Positions 21,332 through 28,878 of a DNA stretch of 64,000 bases are shown one piece after another. The position numbers and the translations under genes are program-made. The notes under the pieces were generated by a model. It had not been told where the DNA came from. It saw nothing but the letters and a program-made list of their open reading frames with translations, and searched no databases. Positions within the stretch are counted from its first letter, which is position 1. The number at the start of each line of letters is the position of its first letter. Source of the stretch: Novosphingobium fluoreni (GTDB lineage Bacteria; Pseudomonadota; Alphaproteobacteria; Sphingomonadales; Sphingomonadaceae); NCBI RefSeq assembly GCF_014196615.1, contig NZ_JACIDY010000008.1:62001-126000 (forward strand). The letters are read 5' to 3'.

Positions 21332-21771
21332 CGCCGCCCCCTCCTTACATAGGCCTGTCCATGACCGCTCGTCTCACTGCCATCATCGTCGCTTGTACCG
21401 CCGGCGTCTGGACCGCCCCGGCTCTGGCAGACCCGTGCGAAGGTGTGCTGCCAACGAAAGGGACGACCTTCTCCGGTGTCGTCCGCTATGTAGGCGACGG
21501 CGATGGCCTGTGCCTCGGCCCGGCCAATCGGCCCGACCGTTGGATCGAGATCAGACTTGCCGATTTCTACGCGCCGGAGTTGCACGAGGCCGGCGGTGCT
21601 GAAGCAAAGAGCCGCCTCCAACGTGTCGCCATGGGACGGACGTTGGTGTGCCGCGCGGGTCGCCGCAGCTACGATCGCGTGGTCGCGGCCTGCACGATCG
21701 GGGGCCGTCCGCTCGGGGACATGCTGCGCGCCGCGGGGGGCACGGAGGGCGGACGAGCATGGCGAAAATGA
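21328..21771 (+). CDS. Secreted thermonuclease-like (SNase-fold) protein
   Basis: A 147-residue protein with a hydrophobic leader (MTARLTAIIVACTAGVW, ending APALA) followed by a staphylococcal-nuclease-like OB fold: VVRYVGDGDGLCLG, IRLADFYAPEL, GRTLVCRAG and YDRVVAACTIGGRPLGDML. The DGDG and DFYAPE blocks correspond to the VxDGDT and GIDxPE motifs, although the exact catalytic Arg/Glu set is not complete by eye. It starts at an ATGA overlap with the previous gene; an internal ATG at 21361 gives a more usual signal peptide. It is likely exported, which is odd for a member of a DNA-damage operon. Confidence 0.7.
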   Translation: MTPPPPYIGLSMTARLTAIIVACTAGVWTAPALADPCEGVLPTKGTTFSGVVRYVGDGDGLCLGPANRPDRWIEIRLADFYAPELHEAGGAEAKSRLQRVAMGRTLVCRAGRRSYDRVVAACTIGGRPLGDMLRAAGGTEGGRAWRK

Positions 21772-22346
21772 ATACCATGCTCGATCTGTTCGACACACCG
21801 GCCGTGTCGGGTCTGTCGATGCGCGACGACATCATCACGCCGGCGGAAGAGGCTGCGCTAATCGCGTGCATCGATGACACCAGTCTCAGCCCATTCCGTT
21901 TCCAGCAATGGACCGGCAAGCGGCTCACCCGCTCTTATGGCTGGAGCTACGATTTCGAGCGAGGCACATTCGCGCCCACCGAGCCGATGCCCGATTGGCT
22001 TGGCGCGGTGAAAGCGCGCGCCGCAAAGTTCGCCAGTCTCGCTCCCGACGATCTCGTCCAGGCTCTGCTGATCCGATACGATCCCGGTGCGGGAATTGGC
22101 TGGCATAAGGATCGGCCGGTGTTCGAGCACGTCGTTGGCATCTCGTTGGGCCATGGCGCGACATTGCGACTGCGTCGGCGAAGCGGAGCCGGGTTCGAGC
22201 GCGCCAAGGCCGATCTCGCGCCACGGTCGATTTATCAGCTGTCCGGCGACGTTCGGTATGAATGGGAGCACAGCATAGCGCGGATGGATAAGCCCCGCTG
22301 GTCGATCACCTTTCGCAGCCTGTCCCACAAAGATCGCAGGGAATGA
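21759..22346 (+). CDS. AlkB-like Fe(II)/2-oxoglutarate dioxygenase
   Basis: A 195-residue AlkB-family protein, expected to repair alkylated bases by oxidative demethylation. Iron ligands are His116 and Asp118 (GWHKDRP) and His171 (WEHSIARM); the 2-oxoglutarate-binding arginine lies in PRWSITFRSL. YSYDFERG-like and LIRYDPGAGIGWH blocks match bacterial AlkB homologues. The ATG at 21759 overlaps the nuclease gene; a second ATG at 21768 forms an ATGA overlap and is equally possible. Its place after imuABdnaE2 fits a mobile DNA-repair cassette. Confidence 0.88.
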   Translation: MAKMNTMLDLFDTPAVSGLSMRDDIITPAEEAALIACIDDTSLSPFRFQQWTGKRLTRSYGWSYDFERGTFAPTEPMPDWLGAVKARAAKFASLAPDDLVQALLIRYDPGAGIGWHKDRPVFEHVVGISLGHGATLRLRRRSGAGFERAKADLAPRSIYQLSGDVRYEWEHSIARMDKPRWSITFRSLSHKDRRE

Positions 22347-22834
22347 GAGAGCGCAAATATCCGACCACGCCTGACGGTCGCTATTTCGTGGTGCGCGGAC
22401 GGCTCTGGCGGACGAGCAACCCTTCGCTGTCTCCCGGCGAACTCGACCGCCTCGTGAAGGAATTGATGGCGGCGCGCCGCGCCGTCGGTATCGCCAAGCG
22501 CAATGGCGATGCGGCGGGGGAAGCGACCGCCCATGAGGATGTGGAGCGTGCGAAGGTCGCCCTCGGTGAACGCGGCCCGGTCTGGTGGGACGACGGCGCA
22601 CCCGATCTGAACCGACATCTCGCCCGCACCGGCCCCTATGCCGAATGGTATGCTGACCTTGCCAAAAAAAGGCCGGCCCATCGGGCCGGCGCTGAATTGT
22701 TGCATGGGTGGATTATGGGACGTTACAGGGACAGTGCGTCGATGCCTACCGTGTGGAAAAGCACCGTGATCGGTGCAGCCTTCGCGAGTTCGCGGATCAT
22801 CGATTTGCCCATATCTACCAACCTCGTCTTGTAG
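22343..22834 (+). CDS. Conserved hypothetical protein, possibly with altered 3' end
   Basis: The first 108 residues (YPTTPDGRYFVVRGRLWRTS, then LVKELMAARRAV and GPVWWDDGAPDLNRHL) form a compact, highly charged protein of a kind often seen beside DNA-repair genes in alphaproteobacteria; its role is unknown to me. It overlaps alkB by four bases (ATGA). After about residue 108 the frame runs through a terminator hairpin (22664-22690) and into one arm of an inverted repeat (22716-22732), so the last 50 residues are probably not native; the original gene may have ended shortly before 22664. Confidence 0.65.
   Translation: MRERKYPTTPDGRYFVVRGRLWRTSNPSLSPGELDRLVKELMAARRAVGIAKRNGDAAGEATAHEDVERAKVALGERGPVWWDDGAPDLNRHLARTGPYAEWYADLAKKRPAHRAGAELLHGWIMGRYRDSASMPTVWKSTVIGAAFASSRIIDLPISTNLVL
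22664..22690 (-). terminator. Intrinsic terminator (minus strand)
   Basis: GCCGGCCC (22672-22679), loop ATC, GGGCCGGC (22683-22690), preceded on the plus strand by seven A (22664-22670), which are seven T after the stem on the minus strand. It would stop minus-strand transcripts coming from the relaxase side. Confidence 0.8.
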
Positions 22835-23013
22835 TTCCTTTTCGTATCGTCAGTTTTACGCTTCTTACTCAACTTCCTGACCTTGTTACCCGGCGTCAGG
22901 AACCGGCATGCTGCTAAGGCCGCCAAGGCGGCCCAGATGAGAACGGGGCAAAGCCCGCCCAGTGTCGTCACGGCGGCGAGGACGAATCCACCCACGGTCC
23001 CTGTAACGTCCCA
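22716..23013. repeat. 298-bp unit bounded by perfect 17-bp inverted repeats
   Basis: TGGGACGTTACAGGGAC at 22716-22732 recurs as its exact reverse complement at 22997-23013. The 264 bp between the arms are almost filled by one minus-strand ORF (22723-22995). Neither arm extends further in or out. The layout resembles a miniature inverted-repeat element or a very small cassette; no flanking target duplication is evident by eye (ATTA on the left, CCAC on the right). Confidence 0.6.
22723..22995 (-). CDS. Possible small membrane protein inside the inverted-repeat unit
   Basis: A 90-residue frame with a GTG start. Residues 4-33 are hydrophobic (VLAAVTTLGGLCPVLIWAAL), followed by a basic stretch (KVRKLSKKRK) and a weakly hydrophobic end. 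It would give a single-span membrane protein with a positive cytoplasmic tail. It lies between the relaxase gene and a minus-strand terminator, so it could be expressed, but no ribosome site is clear and no family is recognised. Confidence 0.3.
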   Translation of the reverse strand: MGGFVLAAVTTLGGLCPVLIWAALAALAACRFLTPGNKVRKLSKKRKTDDTKRNYKTRLVDMGKSMIRELAKAAPITVLFHTVGIDALSL

Positions 23014-23120
23014 CCACTGGTGTCGCCGAAGCGTGTCCCGTTGGGGGCAGATGCAATATAGTGTGGGAAGGCTCTGATCCCAAGCCTCCCGTTAAACGCC
23101 ATCTCAAATTCTGACCGCGA

Positions 23121-25085
23121 TCAACTGATCGCCGGACCCGATCGCCCGCGCCCGAACTGCAAATTGATACCGTCCGCGCGCATAATGCCTGACGCGGCCT
23201 TGCCGATGTTGCGGTCAAGGACATCGCGCCATGGCACCAGCGTGAAGTCCCGCGACCGTTCGACCAGTGCGTGAGGACCGCTTTCGAGGTCCACGCGCCG
23301 CGCGATGACGCCCTCGATTGCCTCGCCCACTTTCGCGGGCGCAAAGGGCTTGCCAAGCTCCTTGCCAATTCGCTCGCCAGCGCCCTCCAGCTCGCGCAGA
23401 CGAAGGCTCTCCAACGCCCCGCGCCGCAACCGGAACGCCTGCCCGTCGCCATCCGCCAATTGCTGTTCGACCAGCCACTGCCGCCGCGCGGCCAGCGCAT
23501 CGCGTACCTCACGACCGAACCCGGCATCGCGGACCGCTCCGGACGCGCCCGACGCCAGCTCGCGATCGAGCCAGGTCGGTGCCTCCACGCCGACGAGATC
23601 GCCGACGGGCCGCGGGGACAGGATCGCGAGCGCTATCGGACGATCGCGTTGCTGCCGCTGCGCGAAGCCTTCTGCCCGCACAAGATGATCGCTGGGAATG
23701 GTCCAGCTTCCGTCGGGCTGGCGCTCCGGGCCGACGCCCGCTCGGCGCATCGCTTCGAGGCGGCGGACATGGCTCTCCGCATAGGACTCGCTGGCCTGCG
23801 GGTCATGGCGCAGATGCAGGTCGACCGAGTATCGCCCATCATTGGCGCGGGCGACCGCATCGACGGTACGATCGGCATTGGTCGCGTCGGCCCTGGTCGG
23901 CTCGATCCGCACCGCCGCACCCTCGGGCACCGAAGGGGTCGCGTCGCCGCGCCCGATATCGACGTAGTGAACTCGCCCGTCGATGCCATCGACCATCATG
24001 TAATGCCGGTCGCGATGCTCGTCGGAGAAGCCTCGGCTGATAAGCTTACCGACGACGGGTTCGCGCAACTCGGAGGCTATCACCTGTTCGACCCCGGCAC
24101 GGTCGAGGCGGCGGGCGGTCAGCTCGCGTTGCATGATCCGGATGATGTCGCCGCGTTCGCCCATCCTGCGGAGCGTGTCCTCAAGTCCCTCTGCAAGCCG
24201 GTAGCGCCCGCCGCCGATATCCTCGGCCAGGCCCATCGCCTTCAGCTTGCGCAACCGTCCCGCTGCCACAGATTGCTGGAAGGGATCGTTGTCGGCCGAA
24301 GACACGGTACGATCAGCGTCCATCCGGCGCAGCAAACGCCGGTCGATCGCCGTCAGTCGTTCTTGACCGACATCGTGGCGGAGGCGGTCCTCGATCTCTC
24401 GATCAGTGCGCGGCCCCAAGTCGAGGGTCACCAGTTCGGACGCGCGCTCGCGAAGCCCGTGCGATATATACTCCCGTGCAATAATAAGATTGTCGCCGCG
24501 ATCGTCGACACCACGCAGCACGATATGGGTGTGCGGACGCTCGGTGTTGAAATGATCGACCGCCACCCAGTCCAGCTTGGTACCGAGATCCTGTTCGACC
24601 TGCGTCATCAGCCGCCGGACATAGGGTTTGAGATCGGGATATTCGGCACCGTCCTCGGCCGACACGATGAAGCGAAACTGATGCCGGTCGCCGGCCGTCC
24701 GCTTGAGAAAATCGTCGCCATCGGCGCGGTCGGTCTCGGGACCATAGAGTTCCCCAGGCAAGCCCTCGCGGGTGACCCCGTCACGCTGGATGTACCGCAT
24801 ATGCGCGCGGGCGACCTGACCAGCCTTGCCCTGTAGTCGGATGAGGCTCGCCTTGACGACCGCCCGGCGACCTCGAAATCCTGCCAGCCGATCACGGCTC
24901 GACAGCAGCCGCCCCATGCTTGCGCCACGGCCGATCCGGCTGCCGTCGAACCGCCGCGATCGCACCCCGGTCTTGCTGCCCGCAAGCCGGGCTGCGGCGA
25001 GGATGCGCCCACCATATTTGACGACGCGCTTGCCGTCCTTGCCGGACTTCCGGCCGAGCTTGGGGGTAAAGTCGTCGTCAGACAT
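23121..25085 (-). CDS. VirD2-like relaxase with DUF3363
   Basis: A 654-residue conjugative relaxase that would nick oriT and pilot the DNA strand. The metal-binding histidines are His178, His185 and His187 (HFNTERPHTHIVLRG); a candidate nucleophilic tyrosine is Tyr98 in HMRYIQRDG. An Arg-rich N-terminus precedes the domain, and the C-terminal half matches DUF3363, usual in relaxases of alphaproteobacterial ICEs of the Tn4371/ICEMlSym type. It is the last long gene of the block rdfS-like, traF, transglycosylase, small protein, relaxase, all read on the minus strand. Confidence 0.9.
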   Translation of the reverse strand: MSDDDFTPKLGRKSGKDGKRVVKYGGRILAAARLAGSKTGVRSRRFDGSRIGRGASMGRLLSSRDRLAGFRGRRAVVKASLIRLQGKAGQVARAHMRYIQRDGVTREGLPGELYGPETDRADGDDFLKRTAGDRHQFRFIVSAEDGAEYPDLKPYVRRLMTQVEQDLGTKLDWVAVDHFNTERPHTHIVLRGVDDRGDNLIIAREYISHGLRERASELVTLDLGPRTDREIEDRLRHDVGQERLTAIDRRLLRRMDADRTVSSADNDPFQQSVAAGRLRKLKAMGLAEDIGGGRYRLAEGLEDTLRRMGERGDIIRIMQRELTARRLDRAGVEQVIASELREPVVGKLISRGFSDEHRDRHYMMVDGIDGRVHYVDIGRGDATPSVPEGAAVRIEPTRADATNADRTVDAVARANDGRYSVDLHLRHDPQASESYAESHVRRLEAMRRAGVGPERQPDGSWTIPSDHLVRAEGFAQRQQRDRPIALAILSPRPVGDLVGVEAPTWLDRELASGASGAVRDAGFGREVRDALAARRQWLVEQQLADGDGQAFRLRRGALESLRLRELEGAGERIGKELGKPFAPAKVGEAIEGVIARRVDLESGPHALVERSRDFTLVPWRDVLDRNIGKAASGIMRADGINLQFGRGRSGPAIS

Positions 25086-25336
25086 GACGATACCCCACAG
25101 TCTCGTGATTTCGGTACGAGAATGGCGGATTTCCGCCGTTTCGCGCGTGACTGTCTCGCAACCGGAGACTGCTATCTCTCAAAAAAAGAATGTGCAGACA
25201 ATCACTTAGGACGTGTCGCGAGACACTGCCTTTATCTTGTTTCCCCTCTCTCCCTTCCTCCCAACCCTCACGGCTCAAAAAAAGGGGAGAAACGACGCCG
25301 AACCGACGCCGCCTCTCCCGGTGAAATGCGCTGCGA

Positions 25337-25696
25337 TCAGTGCGCATGGAGCATCGCATCCCGCGCCCTGACCAGCGACCGAAACTGCCGGCACCCCATC
25401 ATCCCGTGCGCCCGACCATCGCCATCCACGAGCATGGTGGCGCAGAACCACTTCCCGTCGAGCCGCCCGCAAATCGCTATCCGATCGAGTTCCAAATCCT
25501 CATCGTCAGCGCTCTCATAGGCTCCGATCCAGCGCTCCTCGACCCGCGCATCCCAGCGAAAATCCGTTTCCTCAGCCTCCAGAAACCGATGCGCCAATGC
25601 CTCTCCGGCACCGCGTCCGAACTCCAGTTCAAGCCCAGCGACCAGCGCTTCCATCACGCGATCCGACGCCGTTCCGATGCTCTGATACATGCTCAT
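25337..25696 (-). CDS. Conserved ICE-associated hypothetical protein
   Basis: A 119-residue acidic protein beginning MSMYQSIGTASDRV. The middle is rich in Asp/Glu (FLEAEETDFRWDARVEERW) and the end reads AICGRLDGKWFCATMLVDGDG. It sits between the relaxase and transglycosylase genes, where alphaproteobacterial ICEs carry a small gene of unknown function. An ATG at 25696 is preferred; the frame is open further upstream but there the sequence is compositionally unlike a gene. Confidence 0.65.
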   Translation of the reverse strand: MSMYQSIGTASDRVMEALVAGLELEFGRGAGEALAHRFLEAEETDFRWDARVEERWIGAYESADDEDLELDRIAICGRLDGKWFCATMLVDGDGRAHGMMGCRQFRSLVRARDAMLHAH

Positions 25697-25928
25697 GATG
25701 ACCTCCAACGTTCGCGTCCTCATCATCGAGAACAGCGTCCGAGGGACGGGTGGCGGAGCGGCTGTCAGGGCCGCGGAGCGAAGCGCAGCGCCGCGAAGCG
25801 GACGTGGGGGGAACCGATTTTCGCAGAAAATTGGGGGGCACCCGCGGTCCTTGATAGGCGTTCCGCCACCCGTCATGCTGGGACTATCGAGACGAGCTTC
25901 CGCCCTCTCGATGATGCGCGACATCGCC

Positions 25929-26540
25929 TCAATTCCTCTGCGACAGCACGACGAACAGCGGCGACGCGGGTGAATCTCCCTGTGCCTCGGCCTCCGTCCG
26001 AACCGGATCATTGCGCACGACAAACAGCGTGGCCGGCGGCGCCTGTGTGCGGGCGATCGTCACCGACGAAGGGGCAATCGGCGCGACCTTGGCGAGGTAG
26101 GTGACGGTCTCGCCGGGCAGGGTGCGGCGTCCGGCAAGGTGCTCGGCGTAGCGGCCGGGGCCGGCGTTGTACGCACCGAAGAGACCCGGATAGCCGAACC
26201 GGTCGTACATCAGGCGGAGGTAGAAAGTGCCGGCGAGAATGTTGTCGCGCGGATCGTCGGGATTGAAGCCGAGGCCGAGACGCGATCGCATGTCGGCCCA
26301 GGTCGCGGGCATCAGCTGCATCAGCCCCATCGCTCCCGCCGAAGACCGGATCGGTCGACCGTTGAGGGTCGTCTGACCGTTGCTTTCGGCGCGCATGACG
26401 TGCTCGATCCATGCTGTCGGCACACCGAAACGGGCGGATGCTTCGGCGACATAGGGATGCCAGTCGGCGACGGATTCGGCGTTTGCAGGCGCGGCCAGCG
26501 CGACGACGGTAGCGGCCACCGCGATCCTCAGCGCGCCCAT
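25929..26540 (-). CDS. VirB1-like lytic transglycosylase
   Basis: A 203-residue SLT-fold enzyme that opens peptidoglycan for the mating channel. A signal peptide (residues 1-21, ending ANA) precedes the catalytic domain with Glu52 in MRAESNGQT, the SSAGAMGLMQLMP motif, and AYNAGPGR. The start at 26540 overlaps traF by 13 bp. The C-terminal 50 residues are Pro/Ala rich and variable. Its place between traF and the relaxase gene is usual in this ICE type. Confidence 0.9.
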   Translation of the reverse strand: MGALRIAVAATVVALAAPANAESVADWHPYVAEASARFGVPTAWIEHVMRAESNGQTTLNGRPIRSSAGAMGLMQLMPATWADMRSRLGLGFNPDDPRDNILAGTFYLRLMYDRFGYPGLFGAYNAGPGRYAEHLAGRRTLPGETVTYLAKVAPIAPSSVTIARTQAPPATLFVVRNDPVRTEAEAQGDSPASPLFVVLSQRN

Positions 26541-27085
26541 AGCAGCCGCGCCTTTCCAATGATGTCTGCTTCGCCGGTGGGACCGAGATAGCGTCCATCG
26601 AACGATGCCGGATTGTCCATCAGCAGGAAGAGCTGGCGGCCGCGCAGGCGCACGCAGCCCGACCACATCGGCATCGGCCGGCCCTTGGCATCGGCCACGC
26701 GGCGTTCGGTGATCCAGCGTCCGTTGATGAAGATTTCCTGCCCGAGCGCGCACACGTCATCGCCGGCGGCGGCGGCGACGCGCTTCACCAGCGGCACATT
26801 GGCGGGAAGATAATGACGGCGCGCGGCAAGGTCGCGCCATGGCTGCGGCACGCGTGCGATCACCATGTCGCCGGGGTCGGCGGGCACTCCGGGCGACACC
26901 ACATAGAGGCCGATCGGGGCGCTCGCGCTCGCATTCCAGACAAGGCGTGGAAGCGGCGGGAAGATTGTGGGTGATAGCGTCAGACCGATGAAGACGCCAA
27001 GTGCGGCGAAGCGGCGATTGAGCTTAGCGCGGCGAATTTTCTCTGCGCGAAGGGCATCGCCCCAGTCGAAGAGCGGACCGATCAT
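26528..27085 (-). CDS. traF: TraF, S26-family conjugative pilin peptidase
   Basis: A 185-residue membrane-anchored S26 peptidase. A transmembrane helix spans about residues 27-45; the catalytic serine is Ser55 (NASASAPIGLY) and the general-base lysine Lys101 (VPLVKRVAA). TraF of IncP-type systems cyclises or trims the TrbC pilin, and a trbC gene is present at 61325. Its start overlaps the stop of the small HTH gene by four bases (ATGA). Confidence 0.9.
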   Translation of the reverse strand: MIGPLFDWGDALRAEKIRRAKLNRRFAALGVFIGLTLSPTIFPPLPRLVWNASASAPIGLYVVSPGVPADPGDMVIARVPQPWRDLAARRHYLPANVPLVKRVAAAAGDDVCALGQEIFINGRWITERRVADAKGRPMPMWSGCVRLRGRQLFLLMDNPASFDGRYLGPTGEADIIGKARLLWAR

Positions 27086-27312
27086 AGGTCGATCCCCCGG
27101 CCGCTATGTTCCCGGCTCCAATCATCGAGATCGTCGATGTGATATTGAACGTAGCGGCTGTGCCGGCGGAACACCGGCCCTTTGCCGGCGCGGCGCAGAC
27201 GCTTCAATTGCCGGCTGGAAAGCTTGAGATAGGCAGCCGCCTGATCGGTATTGAGGAAGGGAGAGCCGCGTTTAGCGCGGTTAGCGCGCGTGATGTCGTC
27301 GTTGTCGTCCAT
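27082..27312 (-). CDS. Small HTH protein, excisionase (RdfS-like) candidate
   Basis: A 76-residue protein with a MerR/excisionase-type winged helix: NTDQAAAYLKLSSRQLKRLR, then a wing (GPVFRRHSRYVQYHIDDLDDW). It is translationally coupled to traF (ATGA). In ICEMlSymR7A and relatives the recombination directionality factor RdfS is encoded at just this place, immediately ahead of traF; I infer the same role here, steering the integrase toward excision and starting the transfer operon. Two dyads lie in the 155 bp upstream. Plain DNA-binding regulators of the same fold remain possible. Confidence 0.75.
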   Translation of the reverse strand: MDDNDDITRANRAKRGSPFLNTDQAAAYLKLSSRQLKRLRRAGKGPVFRRHSRYVQYHIDDLDDWSREHSGRGIDL

Positions 27313-27318
27313 GTGCTG

Positions 27319-27382
27319 GGTGTCCCGTCGCAAGGAATCGTTGGTGCACGATCGCGGCACCGGAGATGCCGGGCGGGACACC
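27319..27382. promoter_or_regulatory. 9-bp inverted repeat upstream of the rdfS-like gene
   Basis: GGTGTCCCG (27319-27327) is matched by CGGGACACC (27374-27382), 46 bases apart. The near arm is 7 bp from the start of the HTH gene at 27312, so it overlaps the leader. It may be a looped operator or form an mRNA stem near the start. Confidence 0.45.
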
Positions 27383-27391
27383 GGCTGAAGA

Positions 27392-27422
27392 GTGTCGAAG
27401 AGCGGAAGCTCGAATTCGACAC
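27392..27422. promoter_or_regulatory. Compound dyad upstream of the rdfS-like gene
   Basis: GTGTCGAA (27392-27399) pairs with TTCGACAC (27415-27422) and encloses a second hairpin, GAGC-GGAA-GCTC. Its position 80-110 bp before the excisionase-like start makes it a candidate activator site for the element's regulators. Confidence 0.45.
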
Positions 27423-27436
27423 CCCTGTCAGGTAGT

Positions 27437-27460
27437 GGCCCGCGCCGGGGGGCGCGGGCC
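27437..27460 (-). terminator. Strong GC hairpin after the DUF736 gene
   Basis: GGCCCGCGCC (27437-27446), loop GGGG, GGCGCGGGCC (27451-27460): a perfect 10-bp stem seven bases past the DUF736 stop. There is no T tract, so it may act as a weak terminator or mRNA end stabiliser that separates DUF736 from the excisionase-like operon. Confidence 0.5.
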
Positions 27461-27467
27461 GTCTTGC

Positions 27468-27767
27468 TTAGCGGGACCAGATGAGCTTGTGCTCGCCATT
27501 GTCGCCCTGTGTCAGCGTCGCGTAGATCGGTGCCGGAAAGGACGGATCGTCGAGCTTGAGGCTGAGATATTCGGCGCCGGTATCGCGTGCTGCCTTGGTC
27601 CAGCCCGCGCCAAACTCGACATTGCCAGCGTTGACGCGATGGTCCGGTGCCTTGTCGTGCTCGCGCTCGACGGGTCGGATCGTGGCCTTCACGCGAAGGG
27701 TCAGGGTGCGGATTTCGCCGGTGTAGATGCCGTTCTCGCCGCGAGTGAAGCTGCCGATTTGAGCCAT
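27468..27767 (-). CDS. DUF736 family protein
   Basis: A 99-residue DUF736 protein ([19 protein letters not shown], ending [12 protein letters not shown]). These small beta-rich proteins are a marker of ICEs and conjugative plasmids in alpha- and betaproteobacteria; their function is unknown. A good ribosome site (AGGAGA) precedes the ATG at 27767. Confidence 0.9.
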   Translation of the reverse strand: MAQIGSFTRGENGIYTGEIRTLTLRVKATIRPVEREHDKAPDHRVNAGNVEFGAGWTKAARDTGAEYLSLKLDDPSFPAPIYATLTQGDNGEHKLIWSR

Positions 27768-28056
27768 TTTAATCTCCTGATGCTGGTTCGAATGCCGCCC
27801 CATGCGGCCTCGATGGCAGTCGATCAGGTGGCGGTCGGCCGCCGCGCACCGGTAGGCCGAAGCGCCAGCGGAGGACGGCCCGAGCCGGGCTTCTTGGTTC
27901 GCGAGGAAGCCCGAAGGGCGGGGAAGAAGGTCGGCGAAGCCGTTGCGCGGACAAGGCCGAGCGTCGCCAGACCTGCCATGAAGAGAGGTCGCAGGGCTGT
28001 ATTCAAAGCCAGAGCGAGGAGAAATTCGTCGGTGGGGCGGATCACAGTGGCCGGGT
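27768..28056. other. Gene-free stretch between DUF736 and the acetyltransferase gene
   Basis: No convincing gene is seen in these 289 bp. A frame on the minus strand (to 28105) overlaps the acetyltransferase gene and has Arg/Pro-rich, GC-driven content. The stretch probably holds the DUF736 promoter and an insertion joint for the acetyltransferase gene. Confidence 0.4.
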
Positions 28057-28695
28057 TCAGTCCCCGGCGATATACGCAGTCGTGTAGACTGAAAGTGTCC
28101 GCCATCGCAGGCTTTCGTAAAGCCGACGACCATCGGCTGTAGCAACAAGAAGTTCAGGCGAAGTCGAAGTTTGACGGCATTGGCGAAGGGTGTTCATCAG
28201 AGCGGTTGCCAAACCTCGGCGACGATGCTCGGGTGAAGTGATGATCCGATCGTAGACAAAAGCGGCATCGGTTTCCGCAGCATAGCCACTGGCAGCGACA
28301 GCTCCATCGGATGATCTAACCTTGGCTGATATCACCCTGCCCTCAGCCTGTGTCTCGATCGAGTAGCCCTCGGGCAAAGTGTGGAGCGGCCAATCCCGCG
28401 ACGCTGCCATGAAATATCCGACCGGTCCCAGCGTCCAGCCATCGGGAAGACACCCGCGTATTTGTTCCGGCGTCGCGCAGGCCTTGAGCAGATAACCCGG
28501 CGATGTGATCTCGTTTGCGAGGTTGGCGAGGCCATCTGAAAGGTCGGGAAAAACCCAACGGCTCACCTCGGTATCGGAATTCGTGTCCACGCGAAATCCA
28601 CCACGGTCAGCTACCGGCACGGGCAATTTTCTGGCCAGAGATCTACCCTCAAGCCAGGTACGAAGTATCGCCAAAGGGATACCCTCACTCATCAT
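28057..28695 (-). CDS. GNAT-family N-acetyltransferase
   Basis: A 212-residue GNAT enzyme. The acetyl-CoA-binding motif A is [20 protein letters not shown] in the C-terminal third, followed by [18 protein letters not shown], the usual end of the fold. The N-terminal 100 residues are less typical. The tandem ATGs at 28695 and 28692 follow AAAGGA; the second has the better spacing. It lies between the parB terminator and DUF736, interrupting the ICE backbone, and looks like passenger cargo. The substrate is not evident. Confidence 0.75.
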   Translation of the reverse strand: MMSEGIPLAILRTWLEGRSLARKLPVPVADRGGFRVDTNSDTEVSRWVFPDLSDGLANLANEITSPGYLLKACATPEQIRGCLPDGWTLGPVGYFMAASRDWPLHTLPEGYSIETQAEGRVISAKVRSSDGAVAASGYAAETDAAFVYDRIITSPEHRRRGLATALMNTLRQCRQTSTSPELLVATADGRRLYESLRWRTLSVYTTAYIAGD

Positions 28696-28841
28696 ATCCT
28701 TTGCTTCCACTACCAAGCCTGGTCGATCCAGTGAGCGTGCCATTCCACTTCCATATCATGCGAAGGCATCGGGGCTGTCAGAAAATGACCGCGCCGCCGA
28801 GGCCATCCGGGCGATGGCGGTGCGTCAATTTTTCTGAGCCA

Positions 28842-28870
28842 AGAGAAAATGGGCGGGCCGAAGCCCGCCC
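28842..28870 (-). terminator. Intrinsic terminator of the parB-like operon
   Basis: On the minus strand GGGCGGGC-TTCG-GCCCGCCC (28851-28870) is followed by ATTTTCTCTT. The stable UUCG-type loop with a T-rich tail, eight bases after the parB stop, is a classic rho-independent terminator. Confidence 0.85.
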
Positions 28871-28878
28871 GCATCACA

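Noticed and set aside
23271..24836. 521-codon plus-strand frame opposite the relaxase
   Set aside because: Mirror frame of the relaxase gene, with no start signal and no domain.
27824..28105. 93-codon minus-strand frame between DUF736 and the acetyltransferase
   Set aside because: It overlaps the acetyltransferase gene by 49 bp and its Pro/Arg-rich content looks GC-driven.
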